From Tragulus kanchil (Eukaryota; Chordata; Mammalia; Artiodactyla; Tragulidae), in assembly GCA_022376925.1 (NCBI GenBank), contig JAIOJX010000025.1, positions 145,411,301 through 145,475,300 on the forward strand: 64,000 nt of DNA. The letters are read 5' to 3'. Every line of letters starts with the position of its first letter. Position 1 is the first letter of the stretch. The notes beneath the pieces are model-generated. The model worked only from the letters and a program-made list of their open reading frames with translations. It ran no database searches and was not told the DNA's origin. This document shows positions 13,734-27,006 of this stretch, piece after piece. A program made the translations under genes and the position numbers.

Positions 13734-15884
13734 ATTATTCCACTCCAGGAAACTGTCTGATGGCCCTGCAGAGACCTGCTTTTGCTCTCAAATGCAATCC
13801 CTTATTGTGTGGCCAAATTACCTTTGTTCTGTGTTTTTTTGTGTGTATTTGTTTTTAATTTATTTAAAAACAGCATGGAAAAGCAGTCCTCAGAACAACT
13901 TAATAGGTGATTACCACAAATTTGATTTCAAGAATTTAAATTGGATAATTGTCAGAGTTTTTTTTTTTTATATTCTTTCCCTTGTAATACTGAAGACATC
14001 TTAAATACTATTCCAAGTACTGGGCATTGTGGGTAATGTGGTATAAATTACCAGGATAGCTGACTCAAATCTTTTCCCCTACTAAGGTTTGATATTATTT
14101 ATTAAGTTTCATAGTTCAGGTGACACCTCTTATTTGCCCATCTCTACCAGTATCTTTTTTTGCTGCTTTGAGCAAATTCAGTTTCCTGAGCTAAAATTTC
14201 TAAGTGATTTTGCAGAAAGCATAAGAGAGACAGAGACACATTGCAGGAGAAAGAGCCAGAGAGGTCATAAATTAGCAGATGTTGTCATCTGCAAGACACA
14301 TTGATCTCTGAAAATGGAAATGGTCACTAACACATTTGACAAGTGATGGATTTTTTTAGTTCCACATTTATAATATGGAATAATAGTAGTATGAATATTA
14401 TCACAATTTGAATAATAACCAAGAAAAATTCAGTTCCTAGGCAAAAAGAAGATCGAACAGGAAGCCAGCGACTCTGTAATATTATACAAAGAAATATTTG
14501 GTCTCTATTCAACACTTTGTTCTATGAGGACTAATACGAATCTTATTTCTTGCTTCTGTCTCACATTCTTTAAAGATAAAGGGATAGTGCTGCATATGCT
14601 ATGTTTCCTATTAATAACATTTTCTTCCTATCTCTAGTCTTAGGCTTTAGGGGAAAATGGTAAGGTGAAAGAGAAAAAAGTAAGAGAATCTGGCTTTATT
14701 ATACTTTATGTGCATAAGTAGTCTTTAATTTTGTTCTTTTCAGCCTAATGCTTTTGTCTGTGTGAGAGATAAAGCATATGAAGATTAATATACTCCAGTC
14801 TCTAAATTAAAACCTTGATTATTCCACTCCAGGAAACTGTCTGATGGCCCTGCAGAGACCTGCTTTTGCTCTCAAATGCAATCCCTTATTGTGTGGCCAA
14901 ATTACCTTTGTTCTGTGTTTTTTTGTGTGTATTTGTTTTTAATTTATTTAAAAACAGCATGGAAAAGCAGTCCTCAGAACAACTTAATAGGTGATTACCA
15001 CAAATTTGATTTCAAGAATTTAAATTGGATAATTGTCAGAGTTTTTTTTTTTTATATTCTTTCCCTTGTAATACTGAAGACATCTTAAATACTATTCCAA
15101 GTACTGGGCATTGTGGGTAATGTGGTATAAATTACCAGGATAGCTGACTCAAATCTTTTCCCCTACTAAGGTTTGATATTATTTATTAAGTTTCATAGTT
15201 CAGGTGACACCTCTTATTTGCCCATCTCTACCAGTATCTTTTTTTGCTGCTTTGAGCAAATTCAGTTTCCTGAGCTAAAATTTCTAAGTGATTTTGCAGA
15301 AAGCATAAGAGAGACAGAGACACATTGCAGGAGAAAGAGCCAGAGAGGTCATAAATTAGCAGATGTTGTCATCTGCAAGACACATTGATCTCTGAAAATG
15401 GAAATGGTCACTAACACATTTGACAAGTGATGGATTTTTTTAGTTCCACATTTATAATATGGAATAATAGTAGTATGAATATTATCACAATTTGAATAAT
15501 AACCAAGAAAAATTCAGTTCCTAGGCAAAAAGAAGATCGAACAGGAAGCCAGCGACTCTGTAATATTATACAAAGAAATATTTGGTCTCTATTCAACACT
15601 TTGTTCTATGAGGACTAATACGAATCTTATTTCTTGCTTCTGTCTCACATTCTTTAAAGATAAAGGGATAGTGCTGCATATGCTATGTTTCCTATTAATA
15701 ACATTTTCTTCCTATCTCTAGTCTTAGGCTTTAGGGGAAAATGGTAAGGTGAAAGAGAAAAAAGTAAGAGAATCTGGCTTTATTATACTTTATGTGCATA
15801 AGTAGTCTTTAATTTTGTTCTTTTCAGCCTAATGCTTTTGTCTGTGTGAGAGATAAAGCATATGAAGATTAATATACTCCAGTC
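13734..15884. repeat. Tandem direct duplication F (unit 1084 bp)
   Basis: Positions 13734-14800 recur at 14818-15884, identical as far as I read. Between the copies lie about 17 unmatched bases (14801-14817), AT-rich and unlike either flank. The unit is AT-rich with a T-rich part near 13830 and a purine-rich part near 14225. Open frames of 60-70 codons occur on both strands but show no protein features. Confidence 0.97.
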
Positions 15885-17447
15885 AATACATGAAGCAGTA
15901 AAATACAACTGAAGAGAAAGAAGCCCTATCATGCACGTGCTTTATAGACATTTAATTCCCTATGTGGAAGGGATATTTACTTCCCTAGATTGGAGCTTCA
16001 CACCAAAGAATTAGATTTTCTTCATTTTGAGCTTGCAGTCCTAATTCATTTAACAACTATGGAATTGAGAAAGAAAAACAGATGCAGGGGCAGACAATAT
16101 TTGGAAAAAGAACCATAGTGAAGTCGAATTCCACTTGTTTATTTTGGATTTCAGAAAATGTGGAGAAAAGGAGATTGAATTTAAACACTTGAAGTCCACA
16201 AACCCTTTTGTTATAACTCATTTTAGTTTATCCTCCCTGAACAAACTGAACAGTATTTAGTGAAAGTCTGTCTTAGTTCCAGTGACCATTTTTAAATTAC
16301 TGGATGGTCAGGGGAGAATTGGTGAGCACATCAAAGATTGGCAAGTCATTGCAGACAGAGCAGGCTGATACAGGTTTCACATAATCTATTGACTCAGTAT
16401 GAAAGATTCCTTATAAAAAAAGTTACCGTATTTTGTAGACACATTGAAAAACGTATAGGTATTTATAGATGTTATTTGCTTAGGCTTAGAGAGAAATAAA
16501 AACTAATATCAATATTTTAATATTAAGAAATGCGAATTTTGAATAATCTCTCTAAGATCTAATATCAAAGACTTTATGATTGAACGCTAGTAGACCAAGA
16601 CGTAAAGTATATATATTGTTACCATATAAGTGAAACATACAATTTCCTGCTCAAAGGGAACTAATAGGTTAAAATGATTCAATAGTCCTGACACAATTTT
16701 GAAAACATTTATATAAACCTACAGTTTGGGTTTTCATTTTGATCACAATAAATTTCACCGTCTTACAACTCCTGTGGAGAGCTTATTTTCCATGTTCAAC
16801 AAAGTAAACTTTGTATTTTTTAAGCAAGTACCTTTCTATTATGAGGACTGACATATTGAACAAATACTAATTAATGGCACTTTTCAAGGTGGAGCTAGTG
16901 GTAAAGAACCCATCTACCAATGCAGGAGACTTAAAGAGACACAGGTATGAACCCTAGGCTGGGAAGATCCCCTGGAGTAGGGCATGGCAGGTCATGCCAG
17001 TTGTTCATTTACTGAGACTGGATTTTGGTAGCACATTTGTGGAGTCCCTTCCTATTGACCATATGTTATGCTAGGCCCTAAAGCTATGCATACATCTGAA
17101 ACCGACCATCAGGGAATTAAAAATCTTGTGGAAGTGGTACCTTCTCCAACGTAACTGATTTCTAATTATAAAAACCTATATAAATCATGAAGTGATTATA
17201 ATTTGTTTACTTAATTTGGAAATCCTTCCACTCCTTCAGTCTTCCTGCAGCCTTGATTAATGAGGTACACCCTTGATTGCCTCCATTTCACCCAATCGCC
17301 ATGCCATTTCAATTTTTACACATGCTGGAACTTGGTTAGATCTTAGAAGGTGCACCTGGGTCAGGACCTGCTTTTCATGATAAAGTTAGGGACCCCATGT
17401 TTAGACGTGAGAAGAACTAAAAAAAAAAAAAATGATTATCTTATTGG
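15885..17447. other. Unique AT-rich stretch, one degraded SINE
   Basis: Apart from the Bov-tA fragment near 16885 nothing is recognised. A 12-13 base A-run sits at 17420. The segment 17030-17110 faintly recalls old interspersed repeats, but not enough for a family call. Confidence 0.65.
16885..16995 (+). mobile_element. Bov-tA SINE fragment
   Basis: Contains 'ctagtggtaaagaaccc', 'ccaatgcaggagac', and 'ctgggaagatcccctggagt' followed by 'agggcatggca', the tRNA-derived part of ruminant Bov-tA. The 5' head is degraded and the BovB-derived 3' half is missing after about 16995. Confidence 0.8.
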
Positions 17448-19580
17448 TATGCTTCCTCCACTACAGAAATGATGGGATATCTGGCTTCATGGTGTCAGGA
17501 AAATGGAGATTCCTAGTTTCTTCTTCACATAAGACTACCCTTCCCTAGAAGTCAACCATGATCTCTGGAGAGAAGATGCCCTCATAGTGTTTGGTGCTCC
17601 TGGCAGCTTTGAACAACATCAGTGACTTCCATGGAATCAGATGCAGACTTCATTGATCAGTATTGTAGGGGAGGAAAAAGTGTTCCTCTGCCCTTTTACA
17701 GGTCATTAACTGGATTTGAAAATTAAACTAAGAAAAATCAATTAACAGTAGAAAAGTACAGAAGCATATGTTTTATGTGACAAACATGTTCTCACTAAGG
17801 AAATGAAACCCTAAGAAATATAGCTGAGTATTTTAATGCTAGGTGTGATAAAGAATGCACAATTGTTTAGATATACAATAGATCAGAGAATATCAAGTAA
17901 GTATATCAAACTAGGGAAACAGCAAGACCCATTTGTTCAGATTCTTCTTGGTGTCCTTTTCTTCTTTAGAGATAAGGATGCTTGTTTCCTCTGGGTATAG
18001 GAAGTATACCTCTCACATAGATATTTCATGGTCTGTTTCTGGGGAAATGGGCAAGGTTGAGGCTGGAGTATCTTCCTGCTTTTGCCATTTTCTCAGACTC
18101 CTTCAGCGTAAAATATTCAATATGCCAAGATTATATATTTTGAATTAGCATGTGTTGAACCCCATCAGCAGCAATGGAAACATTTAATCACACCCCCGCT
18201 CCTTAAAACCCTTTCTTCTTCTGATGTCTGGGACAAAAATCTCTCTTGGTTCTCCTCTACCTCATGACTTGTTCCTACTGAGTCTGCACAGGTAGTTTCA
18301 TCTTTCCTAATGTCCACAAGTTGGAGTGCTTGAGACTCATTCTTGAAGTTTTTGTTCTGTCGACCTATCTTCACACTTCCAGTGATCTGATGAGATCACA
18401 TATATGGCTTCAAATAACATGGGAACTGTAATGACTCTAAATCTATGTATCCAGCCTGAAGCACTTCTGTGAAATCCAGATGTGCAATATAGACTCCACT
18501 TAGATTTATGCTTCCTCCACTACAGAAATGATGGGATATCTGGCTTCATGGTGTCAGGAAAATGGAGATTCCTAGTTTCTTCTTCACATAAGACTACCCT
18601 TCCCTAGAAGTCAACCATGATCTCTGGAGAGAAGATGCCCTCATAGTGTTTGGTGCTCCTGGCAGCTTTGAACAACATCAGTGACTTCCATGGAATCAGA
18701 TGCAGACTTCATTGATCAGTATTGTAGGGGAGGAAAAAGTGTTCCTCTGCCCTTTTACAGGTCATTAACTGGATTTGAAAATTAAACTAAGAAAAATCAA
18801 TTAACAGTAGAAAAGTACAGAAGCATATGTTTTATGTGACAAACATGTTCTCACTAAGGAAATGAAACCCTAAGAAATATAGCTGAGTATTTTAATGCTA
18901 GGTGTGATAAAGAATGCACAATTGTTTAGATATACAATAGATCAGAGAATATCAAGTAAGTATATCAAACTAGGGAAACAGCAAGACCCATTTGTTCAGA
19001 TTCTTCTTGGTGTCCTTTTCTTCTTTAGAGATAAGGATGCTTGTTTCCTCTGGGTATAGGAAGTATACCTCTCACATAGATATTTCATGGTCTGTTTCTG
19101 GGGAAATGGGCAAGGTTGAGGCTGGAGTATCTTCCTGCTTTTGCCATTTTCTCAGACTCCTTCAGCGTAAAATATTCAATATGCCAAGATTATATATTTT
19201 GAATTAGCATGTGTTGAACCCCATCAGCAGCAATGGAAACATTTAATCACACCCCTGCTCCTTAAAACCCTTTCTTCTTCTGATGTCTGGGACAAAAATC
19301 TCTCTTGGTTCTCCTCTACCTCATGACTTGTTCCTACTGAGTCTGCACAGGTAGTTTCATCTTTCCTAATGTCCACAAGTTGGAGTGCTTGAGACTCATT
19401 CTTGAAGTTTTTGTTCTGTCGACCTATCTTCACACTTCCAGTGATCTGATGAGATCACATATATGGCTTCAAATAACATGGGAACTGTAATGACTCTAAA
19501 TCTATGTATCCAGCCTGAAGCACTTCTGTGAAATCCAGATGTATATGCCAAACTTCCATAGACATCTCCACTTAGATTTA
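17448..19580. repeat. Tandem direct duplication G (unit 1059 bp)
   Basis: Positions 17448-18509 recur at 18507-19580, sharing 'tat' at the junction. The last 30 or so bases of copy 1 (from about 18482) are a shortened and altered form of the copy-2 sequence at 19540-19580, then both rejoin at 'tccacttagattta'. One C/T difference lies at 18197 versus 19256. The unit has no recognised gene or repeat. Confidence 0.97.
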
Positions 19581-19719
19581 TCAAATTAATGCATCAAAAG
19601 TGGTTTTCTTGATTTCCCTTCCTGAGCTAATTTTTCTCACCTATAATCCTACCTCCTAGTCAAAGTCAAGTCAATTAGTCTAACTGCTCAAAAACTTTGA
19701 TGTTATCATTGATTTCTCT

Positions 19720-20250
19720 CTATAGCACCTACCCTACATCCAAACCAATAGTCAGTTAAATCATCTCTATATTTGTGATCTAATATAGAATTTAATTTTT
19801 ACCACCTCCATTGCTGCCATCCTCATCCAAAACAACATTATTTCTTGCCTAGCCCTTGCAGTAGCCTTATTGTTGGCCTTTATTATCACTTTTGTCTCAC
19901 TACAGATCAGTCTCTTCATACAGTCAGGGTGATTGTTTCTAACAAGTCAGATTACATCATCCTCTACAAGACCTACCATGATTATCTATGTCCACAAGGA
20001 TAGTATCTAAAGTCCTAATTATTTGGCTTTTGTGATATTTTATGCTCTCAGCTCCTCTTCAACTCTTTGCTTAGGTGTAGATATGCTGTCTAACTTACAG
20101 TTTCTTGAACATGTAAATTATATTCCAACCTCAGGACTTTTGGACTTGCCATTCTCATTGTGTCCTTTACCAAGATATTTGCATAGCTCATTCCTCACTT
20201 GATTATTAACTGTCACTAAACAGAGAGGAGACAACACCTACTGCCTGGAA
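19720..20250 (+). mobile_element. L2 LINE 3' region relic, first copy
   Basis: Order and wording follow the L2 3' region: 'gtgattgtttctaacaagtc', 'agattacatcatcctctaca', 'agtcctaattatttggcttt', 'tttcttgaacatgtaaatta', 'cctcaggacttttggacttg', 'accaagatatttgcatagct'. Highly diverged and ancient. The second copy at 20870-21400 is part of duplication H. Confidence 0.6.
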
Positions 20251-20268
20251 TTCTCTATTCATCTTACC

Positions 20269-20616
20269 TTTTTTTTTTTTTTTTAAAGATTTATTTATTT
20301 ATTTATTTATTTATTTTGGGCGGGGGTCGGGTTGGGGAGGGAGGGGAGCAGGCGGGCCACCTCTATTGGTCTTTCATTTATCTATTTTCATCCATCTTTG
20401 TTCTTTTTGGCCACTGTGGGCCTCCCATGGCATTGGACTCTGTTGTCGCAGAGCACTGGCTCTGGGCGCATGCACTCCAGAGCTCGGACTCGGTAATTGG
20501 ACACATCAGTCCAGCCGCTCCGCAGCACGTGGGATCTTCCCAGGCCAGGGATGGAACTGGCACCCCTTGCACTGCAAGGCGGTGTCCTTACTCACTTGGC
20601 CACCAGGGGAAGCCCC
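20269..20616 (-). mobile_element. Young tRNA-derived SINE, GC-rich-tail type, first copy
   Basis: Read on the minus strand it starts with GGGGCTTCCCCTGGTGG and has box-A-like and box-B-like promoter parts ('cagttccatccc'). It continues through 'gatcccacgtgctgcggag' and 'gtgtccaattac' to 'gatggatgaaaatagataaa' and 'gaccaatagagg'. A C-rich tail, (AAAT)n and a long A-run follow. No clear target-site duplication was found. The frames of about 60-100 codons read from it are not genes. Confidence 0.85.
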
Positions 20617-20869
20617 ATGTTTAAGATTTTAGTTAATTTTGTGTTTTTTCTAATTGTATCCAGCCTGAAGCACTTCTGTGAAATCCAGATGTATATGCCA
20701 AACTTCCATAGACATCTCCACTTAGATTTATCAAATTAATGCATCAAAAGTGGTTTTCTTGATTTCCCTTCCTGAGCTAATTTTTCTCACCTATAATCCT
20801 ACCTCCTAGTCAAAGTCAAGTCAATTAGTCTAACTGCTCAAAAACTTTGATGTTATCATTGATTTCTCT

Positions 20870-21400
20870 CTATAGCACCTACCCTACATCCAAACCAATA
20901 GTCAGTTAAATCATCTCTATATTTGTGATCTAATATAGAATTTAATTTTTACCACCTCCATTGCTGCCATCCTCATCCAAAACAACATTATTTCTTGCCT
21001 AGCCCTTGCAGTAGCCTTATTGTTGGCCTTTATTATCACTTTTGTCTCACTACAGATCAGTCTCTTCATACAGTCAGGGTGATTGTTTCTAACAAGTCAG
21101 ATTACATCATCCTCTACAAGACCTACCATGATTATCTATGTCCACAAGGATAGTATCTAAAGTCCTAATTATTTGGCTTTTGTGATATTTTATGCTCTCA
21201 GCTCCTCTTCAACTCTTTGCTTAGGTGTAGATATGCTGTCTAACTTACAGTTTCTTGAACATGTAAATTATATTCCAACCTCAGGACTTTTGGACTTGCC
21301 ATTCTCATTGTGTCCTTTACCAAGATATTTGCATAGCTCATTCCTCACTTGATTATTAACTGTCACTAAACAGAGAGGAGACAACACCTACTGCCTGGAA
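20870..21400 (+). mobile_element. L2 LINE 3' region relic, second copy
   Basis: Repeat of the relic at 19720-20250 carried by duplication H; not an independent insertion. Confidence 0.6.
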
Positions 21401-21418
21401 TTCTCTATTCATCTTACC

Positions 21419-21766
21419 TTTTTTTTTTTTTTTTAAAGATTTATTTATTTATTTATTTATTTATTTTGGGCGGGGGTCGGGTTGGGGAGGGAGGGGAGCA
21501 GGCGGGCCACCTCTATTGGTCTTTCATTTATCTATTTTCATCCATCTTTGTTCTTTTTGGCCACTGTGGGCCTCCCATGGCATTGGACTCTGTTGTCGCA
21601 GAGCACTGGCTCTGGGCGCATGCACTCCAGAGCTCGGACTCGGTAATTGGACACATCAGTCCAGCCGCTCCGCAGCACGTGGGATCTTCCCAGGCCAGGG
21701 ATGGAACTGGCACCCCTTGCACTGCAAGGCGGTGTCCTTACTCACTTGGCCACCAGGGGAAGCCCC
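21419..21766 (-). mobile_element. Young tRNA-derived SINE, GC-rich-tail type, second copy
   Basis: Exact repeat of the element at 20269-20616 within duplication H, including the same length of (ATTT)n and T-run as far as I can read. Identical simple-repeat lengths in two copies argue for very recent duplication or an assembly duplicate. Confidence 0.85.
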
Positions 21767-21794
21767 ATGTTTAAGATTTTAGTTAATTTTGTGT

Positions 21795-22235
21795 TAATTT
21801 TTGTGCATGGTATAAGGTAAGGGCTTGATTTAATTTCATGTGACTATCCAGTTTTCTCAACAATATTCATTGAAGAGACTACCTTTTTGACACTTATTAT
21901 TCTTGATCCTTTTTTCAAGAATTAATTGACCATATAATTGAATATCTATTTCTGGGCGCTTGAACCTATGCCATTGTCTATGTATCTATTTTTATGTCAA
22001 TTCCATAATGTTTTGATAACTATAGTTTTCTTGTATAGTTTGAAGCTAAGTGGGATTCTTCTAGCTTTTTTTTACCCCCATGATCGCTTTGAATGTGTGG
22101 GGTCTTTTGTAGTTCTGTATAAATTTTAGAATTATTTTCTATTACTGTGAAAATGCCTGTTGGAATTTTGATAAGAATTACATTGACTCTGTAGATGTCT
22201 TTGAGTAGTATGGCAATTTGAACTATATTAATAAT
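21795..22235 (-). mobile_element. Old L1 LINE fragment (ORF2 region), first copy
   Basis: The plus strand reads like an antisense L1 ORF2 segment: 'gtgcatggtataaggtaagg', 'gactatccagttttctcaac', 'ccattgtctatgtatc', 'tatagtttgaagctaagtgg', 'tctgtataaattttagaatt' and 'ttgagtagtatggcaatttg' in canonical order. It is decayed, truncated at both ends and has no intact frame. The part from 21888 on recurs in duplication I. Confidence 0.75.
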
Positions 22236-24189
22236 ATTTGTTAACAATATATAGAATTATTAATCATATTTGTTAAATGTATTAAAGGATGCTTAAAAAG
22301 ATTTGGCAAAAAATAATTACAATATCCTATTATAAAAAAAATCAACAGTTAATGTATTTTTAGGAGAAGGTTTCCAAAAATATCTACCTCAAATGAAAAA
22401 GGCTATTTTCCAAACAATGTAAATAATGGGATGTAGAATAGCTTCTTGGCTATCTGACTTTTGTACCTTACACAGCAGACATGAGAAAGTTCCATGTCAA
22501 TTTGGTTGGTAACTGTGTTGCTGTTGGTATATTTCCTTTTTAACTTTAACAGATTTTATTTGAATAGATGACATGCGAACATGTTTCTGTGATGAGCTGG
22601 TGTTGCTCACTTGGATTACAAATGCCTGGGGATGTTGGGTTTAGAAGCTGCCAAGACACTCAGAACCCATGAGGCTCTTTTTGGTCTGTGTTATCGTTGC
22701 TTATCAGGTGGGGTTAATGACTGTTCTCACAAGAACTTGACAGTTGTATTTCTAGTATGCAAAGAACATTTCTAACTGCTTTTAGTGATAGGCTTAATCT
22801 AGGAGTAACAAAATTCTTATTTTTTCCCTTGAGGCCCTTCAACACTTTCACATGTGGAACCAGAAACTGTCTTTTTTAAGAAGTGAGAGAAATTGCAAGT
22901 ATATCTAAACAATTTAGGAGAAATATAATCGTGAAAACAGTTTCATTATTCAACACTTCTGAAATGTGAAAATGAAATACACAAAACAAAACCAAAAGCA
23001 CCATGGGACTGAAGAGTTTGTAAAGAGATAGAAGAAAAATGACACTTATTATTCTTGATCCTTTTTTCAAGAATTAATTGACCATATAATTGAATATCTA
23101 TTTCTGGGCGCTTGAACCTATGCCATTGTCTATGTATCTATTTTTATGTCAATTCCATAATGTTTTGATAACTATAGTTTTCTTGTATAGTTTGAAGCTA
23201 AGTGGGATTCTTCTAGCTTTTTTTTACCCCCATGATCGCTTTGAATGTGTGGGGTCTTTTGTAGTTCTGTATAAATTTTAGAATTATTTTCTATTACTGT
23301 GAAAATGCCTGTTGGAATTTTGATAAGAATTACATTGACTCTGTAGATGTCTTTGAGTAGTATGGCAATTTGAACTATATTAATAATATTTGTTAACAAT
23401 ATATAGAATTATTAATCATATTTGTTAAATGTATTAAAGGATGCTTAAAAAGATTTGGCAAAAATAATTACACTATCCTATTATAAAAAAAATCAACAGT
23501 TAATGTATTTTTAGGAGAAGGTTTCCAAAAATATCTACCTCAAATGAAAAAGGCTATTTTCCAAACAATGTAAATAATGGGATGTAGAATAGCTTCTTGG
23601 CTATCTGACTTTTGTACCTTACACAGCAGACATGAGAAAGTTCCATGTCAATTTGGTTGGTAACTGTGTTGCTGTTGGTATATTTCCTTTTTAACTTTAA
23701 CAGATTTTATTTGAATAGATGACATGCGAACATGTTTCTGTGATGAGCTGGTGTTGCTCACTTGGATTACAAATGCCTGGGGATGTTGGGTTTAGAAGCT
23801 GCCAAGACACTCAGAACCCATGAGGCTCTTTTTGGTCTGTGTTATCGTTGCTTATCAGGTGGGGTTAATGACTGTTCTCACAAGAACTTGACAGTTGTAT
23901 TTCTAGTATGCAAAGAACATTTCTAACTGCTTTTAGTGATAGGCTTAATCTAGGAGTAACAAAATTCTTATTTTTTCCCTTGAGGCCCTTCAACACTTTC
24001 ACATGTGGAACCAGAAACTGTCTTTTTTAAGAAGTGAGAGAAATTGCAAGTATATCTAAACAATTTAGGAGAAATATAATCTGTGAAAACAGTTTCATTA
24101 TTCAACACTTCTGAAATGTGAAAATGAAATACACAAAACAAAACCAAAAGCACCATGGGACTGAAGAGTTTGTAAAAGAGATAGAAGAA
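21888..24189. repeat. Tandem direct duplication I (unit 1152 bp)
   Basis: Positions 21888 to about 23036 recur at 23040-24189. Differences are few: one A missing and one A/C change near 22311 versus 23463, a missing T near 22930, and an A-run near the junction. The unit includes most of an antisense L1 relic; the remainder is AT-rich with no recognised feature. Confidence 0.97.
23041..23387 (-). mobile_element. Old L1 LINE fragment, second (shortened) copy
   Basis: Repeats the L1 relic from its position 21889 onward. The first 94 bases of the relic are absent because duplication I starts inside it, so one L1 insertion is shown as two. Confidence 0.75.
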
Positions 24190-24988
24190 TTAACTAAAGC
24201 CTTAATATTTTTCGTGGCTTCAGATTCTTAACATGAGGCCAATGCAGAAGAGTGTATAAACAAGTGACTTCATGACAATATACCAGGGAAATGACCCTAT
24301 AAGTACTAATTTTTCTGTATCTAGCAACATGCAGAATTTGTCAGATTTCTTAAGCTTATATTTGTAAGAAATATCTGGAGAACAGTTGTTTGACTTCCTG
24401 AAGTTTTTATTTCTTGTTAGATATATTTTTACTTGTTTTGATCGAGCTGAAAGGCAATTCAGTTATGCTTTATATTTACAAAATATTTTTGTAGGAGAAA
24501 ATGCCACACCTTAAAGGTCAGAAAGATTGAAAAAAGGTGAAAAAAATCGTGAAAGGTCTTTTTAAGGAAGTGGAAATTTAGATCAGTTTATCAATGAAAT
24601 GATTTAAAGTCTAGAGCCTAATTTTAGTTCATTCTAGGTCATTAACACATGTCTTAATAGGTTTATTAAGTGCATATTAATCTTTTAAAATGTCTTAAAT
24701 ACCTTTTAAAAAGTCTGGTTCTCTCTACTATAATTTATATTAAAAATATTAGATAGAGGGTGGATGTAAGATGATAAGCCCTTTAACAAAAGTATATATA
24801 CTTCATATATGTTTCCAACTTTTCAAAATAAACCTGAATTTTGTATATTTTCAATATAATCTGACAGTATTTGGTATAACATTTGCATATATGGTTATGT
24901 CAATCTGGATTCTGGATTGCAAGTCACACTAATAGTACCTGGCTAACTTATCAGAAAAGGAATTGCTTGGAAGGATATCAGGCCATCA

Positions 24989-25190
24989 GGCTTCCCAAGT
25001 GGCTGAGTGGTAAAGAACACACATGCCAATACAGGAAGTGCAGGTTCTATCCCCAGGTTGGGAAGATCTCCTGGAGTAGGAAATGGCTACCTACTCCAGT
25101 ATCCTTGCCTGGGAAGTCCCATGGACAGAGGAGCCTGAACCTGTCCATGAGGTTGCAGAGTTGGACATGACTGAGCATGCCAACATATAT
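24989..25190 (+). mobile_element. Bov-tA SINE with target-site duplications
   Basis: Complete Bov-tA: head 'ggcttcccaagtggctgagt', 'aaagaacacacatgccaata', 'ggttgggaagatctcctgga', 'ctccagtatccttgcctggg', 'ccatggacagaggagcctg' and the BovB-derived end 'agttggacatgactgagca'. Flanked by the 9-bp duplication aggccatca at 24980-24988 and 25191-25199. A ruminant marker that does not code for protein. Confidence 0.9.
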
Positions 25191-25651
25191 AGGCCATCAC
25201 TCAGACTTAATGGGAAGACTAGAGAACCAGGCTTAGAGAATGAATAGGAAAAAAGGAGCATCAGCATCAAGATTTCCAGTTCTGCTCACATCGCTATGTT
25301 GTCTGATCTGATATCCATGAAAAAAAAAACACTGATGCTGCTGAAAGTTTTCCCTTGAGAAATATTAAAAATTATGCCTTTGTATTTATACCATGAGCTT
25401 TCATGTCCATCCCAAAATTCAGCATCATAGATAATAACATTCACTTGACTCACACCAGGTCAAGTGCCTGGACCCTTACTGTCAAGGTTATGGAGAGATG
25501 GTATCTGATCCTCCAGCTTGACAGTTGACATTCCAACCAAGACTTAAACAGCGGAAGTGTCCCTCCATCAAATAAGAAGCATTGAATAATGGGAAACTAA
25601 GGACAAAGGGATGTCCTCTAAACTTGGCATTTTATAGTATATAGTGTTAGT

Positions 25652-25857
25652 TAGTGTTAGTCACTCAGTCATATCTGACTCTTTGTGACCCCATGGACCA
25701 TAGCTCGCCAGGCTCCTCTGACCATGGAATTCTTCAGGCAAGAATACTGGAGTGGGTAGCATTCCCTTCTCTAGGGGATCTTCCTAACCCTGGGATCCAG
25801 CCCTGGTCCGCTGCATTGCAGGTGGATTCTTTACCATCTGAGCTACCAGGAAAGTCC
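25652..25857 (-). mobile_element. Bov-tA SINE, first copy
   Basis: Antisense Bov-tA: 'tcactcagtcatatctgact', 'gtgaccccatggaccatagc', 'caggcaagaatactggagtg', 'aggggatcttcctaaccctg', 'ggattctttaccatctgagc', ending at 'taccaggaaagtcc'. Full length from the BovB-derived end to the tRNA head. The translated frame over it is repeat sequence, not a protein. Confidence 0.9.
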
Positions 25858-26800
25858 ATAGTCTATAAACAGTGATTATTATCTATGTTTGTTATGTTCT
25901 ATAAAATCTCCTTAAATGCTGAATTAACTAATACTAAGTATTGCAATTACAGAAAAATACAGAATTAGGTTCCTGTGAGTCATGGGTACAAAATTTTCAT
26001 CAGCCAATAAATATATAGCTTTGTTTTATTTATGTTTATAAAGACAACTTATTTAACATACATTGTTGATTCATTAGCTCTAGACTCATGACTAATAGCA
26101 CTATAACTGATGTGTGAATGAAGTTTGTCTAATATATGTATTTTCTGCATAAGATACATCACAGTCTTCTTTTGTAACACAAGATAACACTTTGACACTA
26201 TGCTTGCGGGCCATTTTAAACACCAAAATCATCAACAAAAAGCACAAAAATGTAAAAACTGTGGTGCTAAATAAACTGTGAAAAGAATACTTGTTTACAG
26301 TTTAAGAGCTAAAACAAGAAGGTATCTTGTTGCCTTGTTTAGTTTTCAAAGCAAATGTGAGTGCTGGTCCCTGAAATTTTTGCTGCTCTGCCAACATATT
26401 AGGCCATCTATTGGAGACTGATAGAGAATGAATAGGAAAAAGGAGCATCAGCATCAAGATTTCCAGTTCTGCTAAATGTTTGGGATCAAGTTGGGGCAAT
26501 TCCTTGAGAAATATTAAAAATTATGCCTTTGTATTTATACCATGAGCTTTCATGTCCATCCCAAAATTCAGCATCATAGATAATAACATTCACTTGACTC
26601 ACACCAGGTCAAGTGCCTGGACCCTTACTGTCAAGGTTATGGAGAGATGGTATCTGATCCTCCAGCTTGACAGTTGACATTCCAACCAAGACTTAAACAG
26701 CGGAAGTGTCCCTCCATCAAATAAGAAGCATTGAATAATGGGAAACTAAGGACAAAGGGATGTCCTCTAAACTTGGCATTTTATAGTATATAGTGTTAGT

Positions 26801-27006
26801 TAGTGTTAGTCACTCAGTCATATCTGACTCTTTGTGACCCCATGGACCATAGCTCGCCAGGCTCCTCTGACCATGGAATTCTTCAGGCAAGAATACTGGA
26901 GTGGGTAGCATTCCCTTCTCTAGGGGATCTTCCTAACCCTGGGATCCAGCCCTGGTCCGCTGCATTGCAGGTGGATTCTTTACCATCTGAGCTACCAGGA
27001 AAGTCC
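26801..27006 (-). mobile_element. Bov-tA SINE, second copy
   Basis: Repeat of the 25652-25857 element, same flanks, carried by duplication J. Confidence 0.9.

Larger units (their letters stand above)
19506..21794. repeat. Tandem direct duplication H (unit 1150 bp)
   Basis: Positions 19506 to about 20645 recur at 20656-21795, offset 1150. About ten bases between the copies (20646-20655) match neither flank well. The unit contains an L2 relic and a complete antisense SINE, both therefore shown twice. It chains onto duplication G: the first 75 bases also occur near the end of G copy 1. Confidence 0.97.

Noticed and set aside
17030..17110. Possible old interspersed repeat
   Set aside because: Resemblance to a 'tatgttatgctaggccct' type block is too weak and short to name a family.
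20280..20310. Target-site duplication 'tttaa.gattt.a' around the 20269 SINE
   Set aside because: The left match lies within the element's own A-rich tail, so it cannot be told from tail sequence.
20316..20739. Frames of 64-102 codons on both strands
   Set aside because: They lie wholly or mostly in an antisense tRNA-derived SINE and are repeat sequence.
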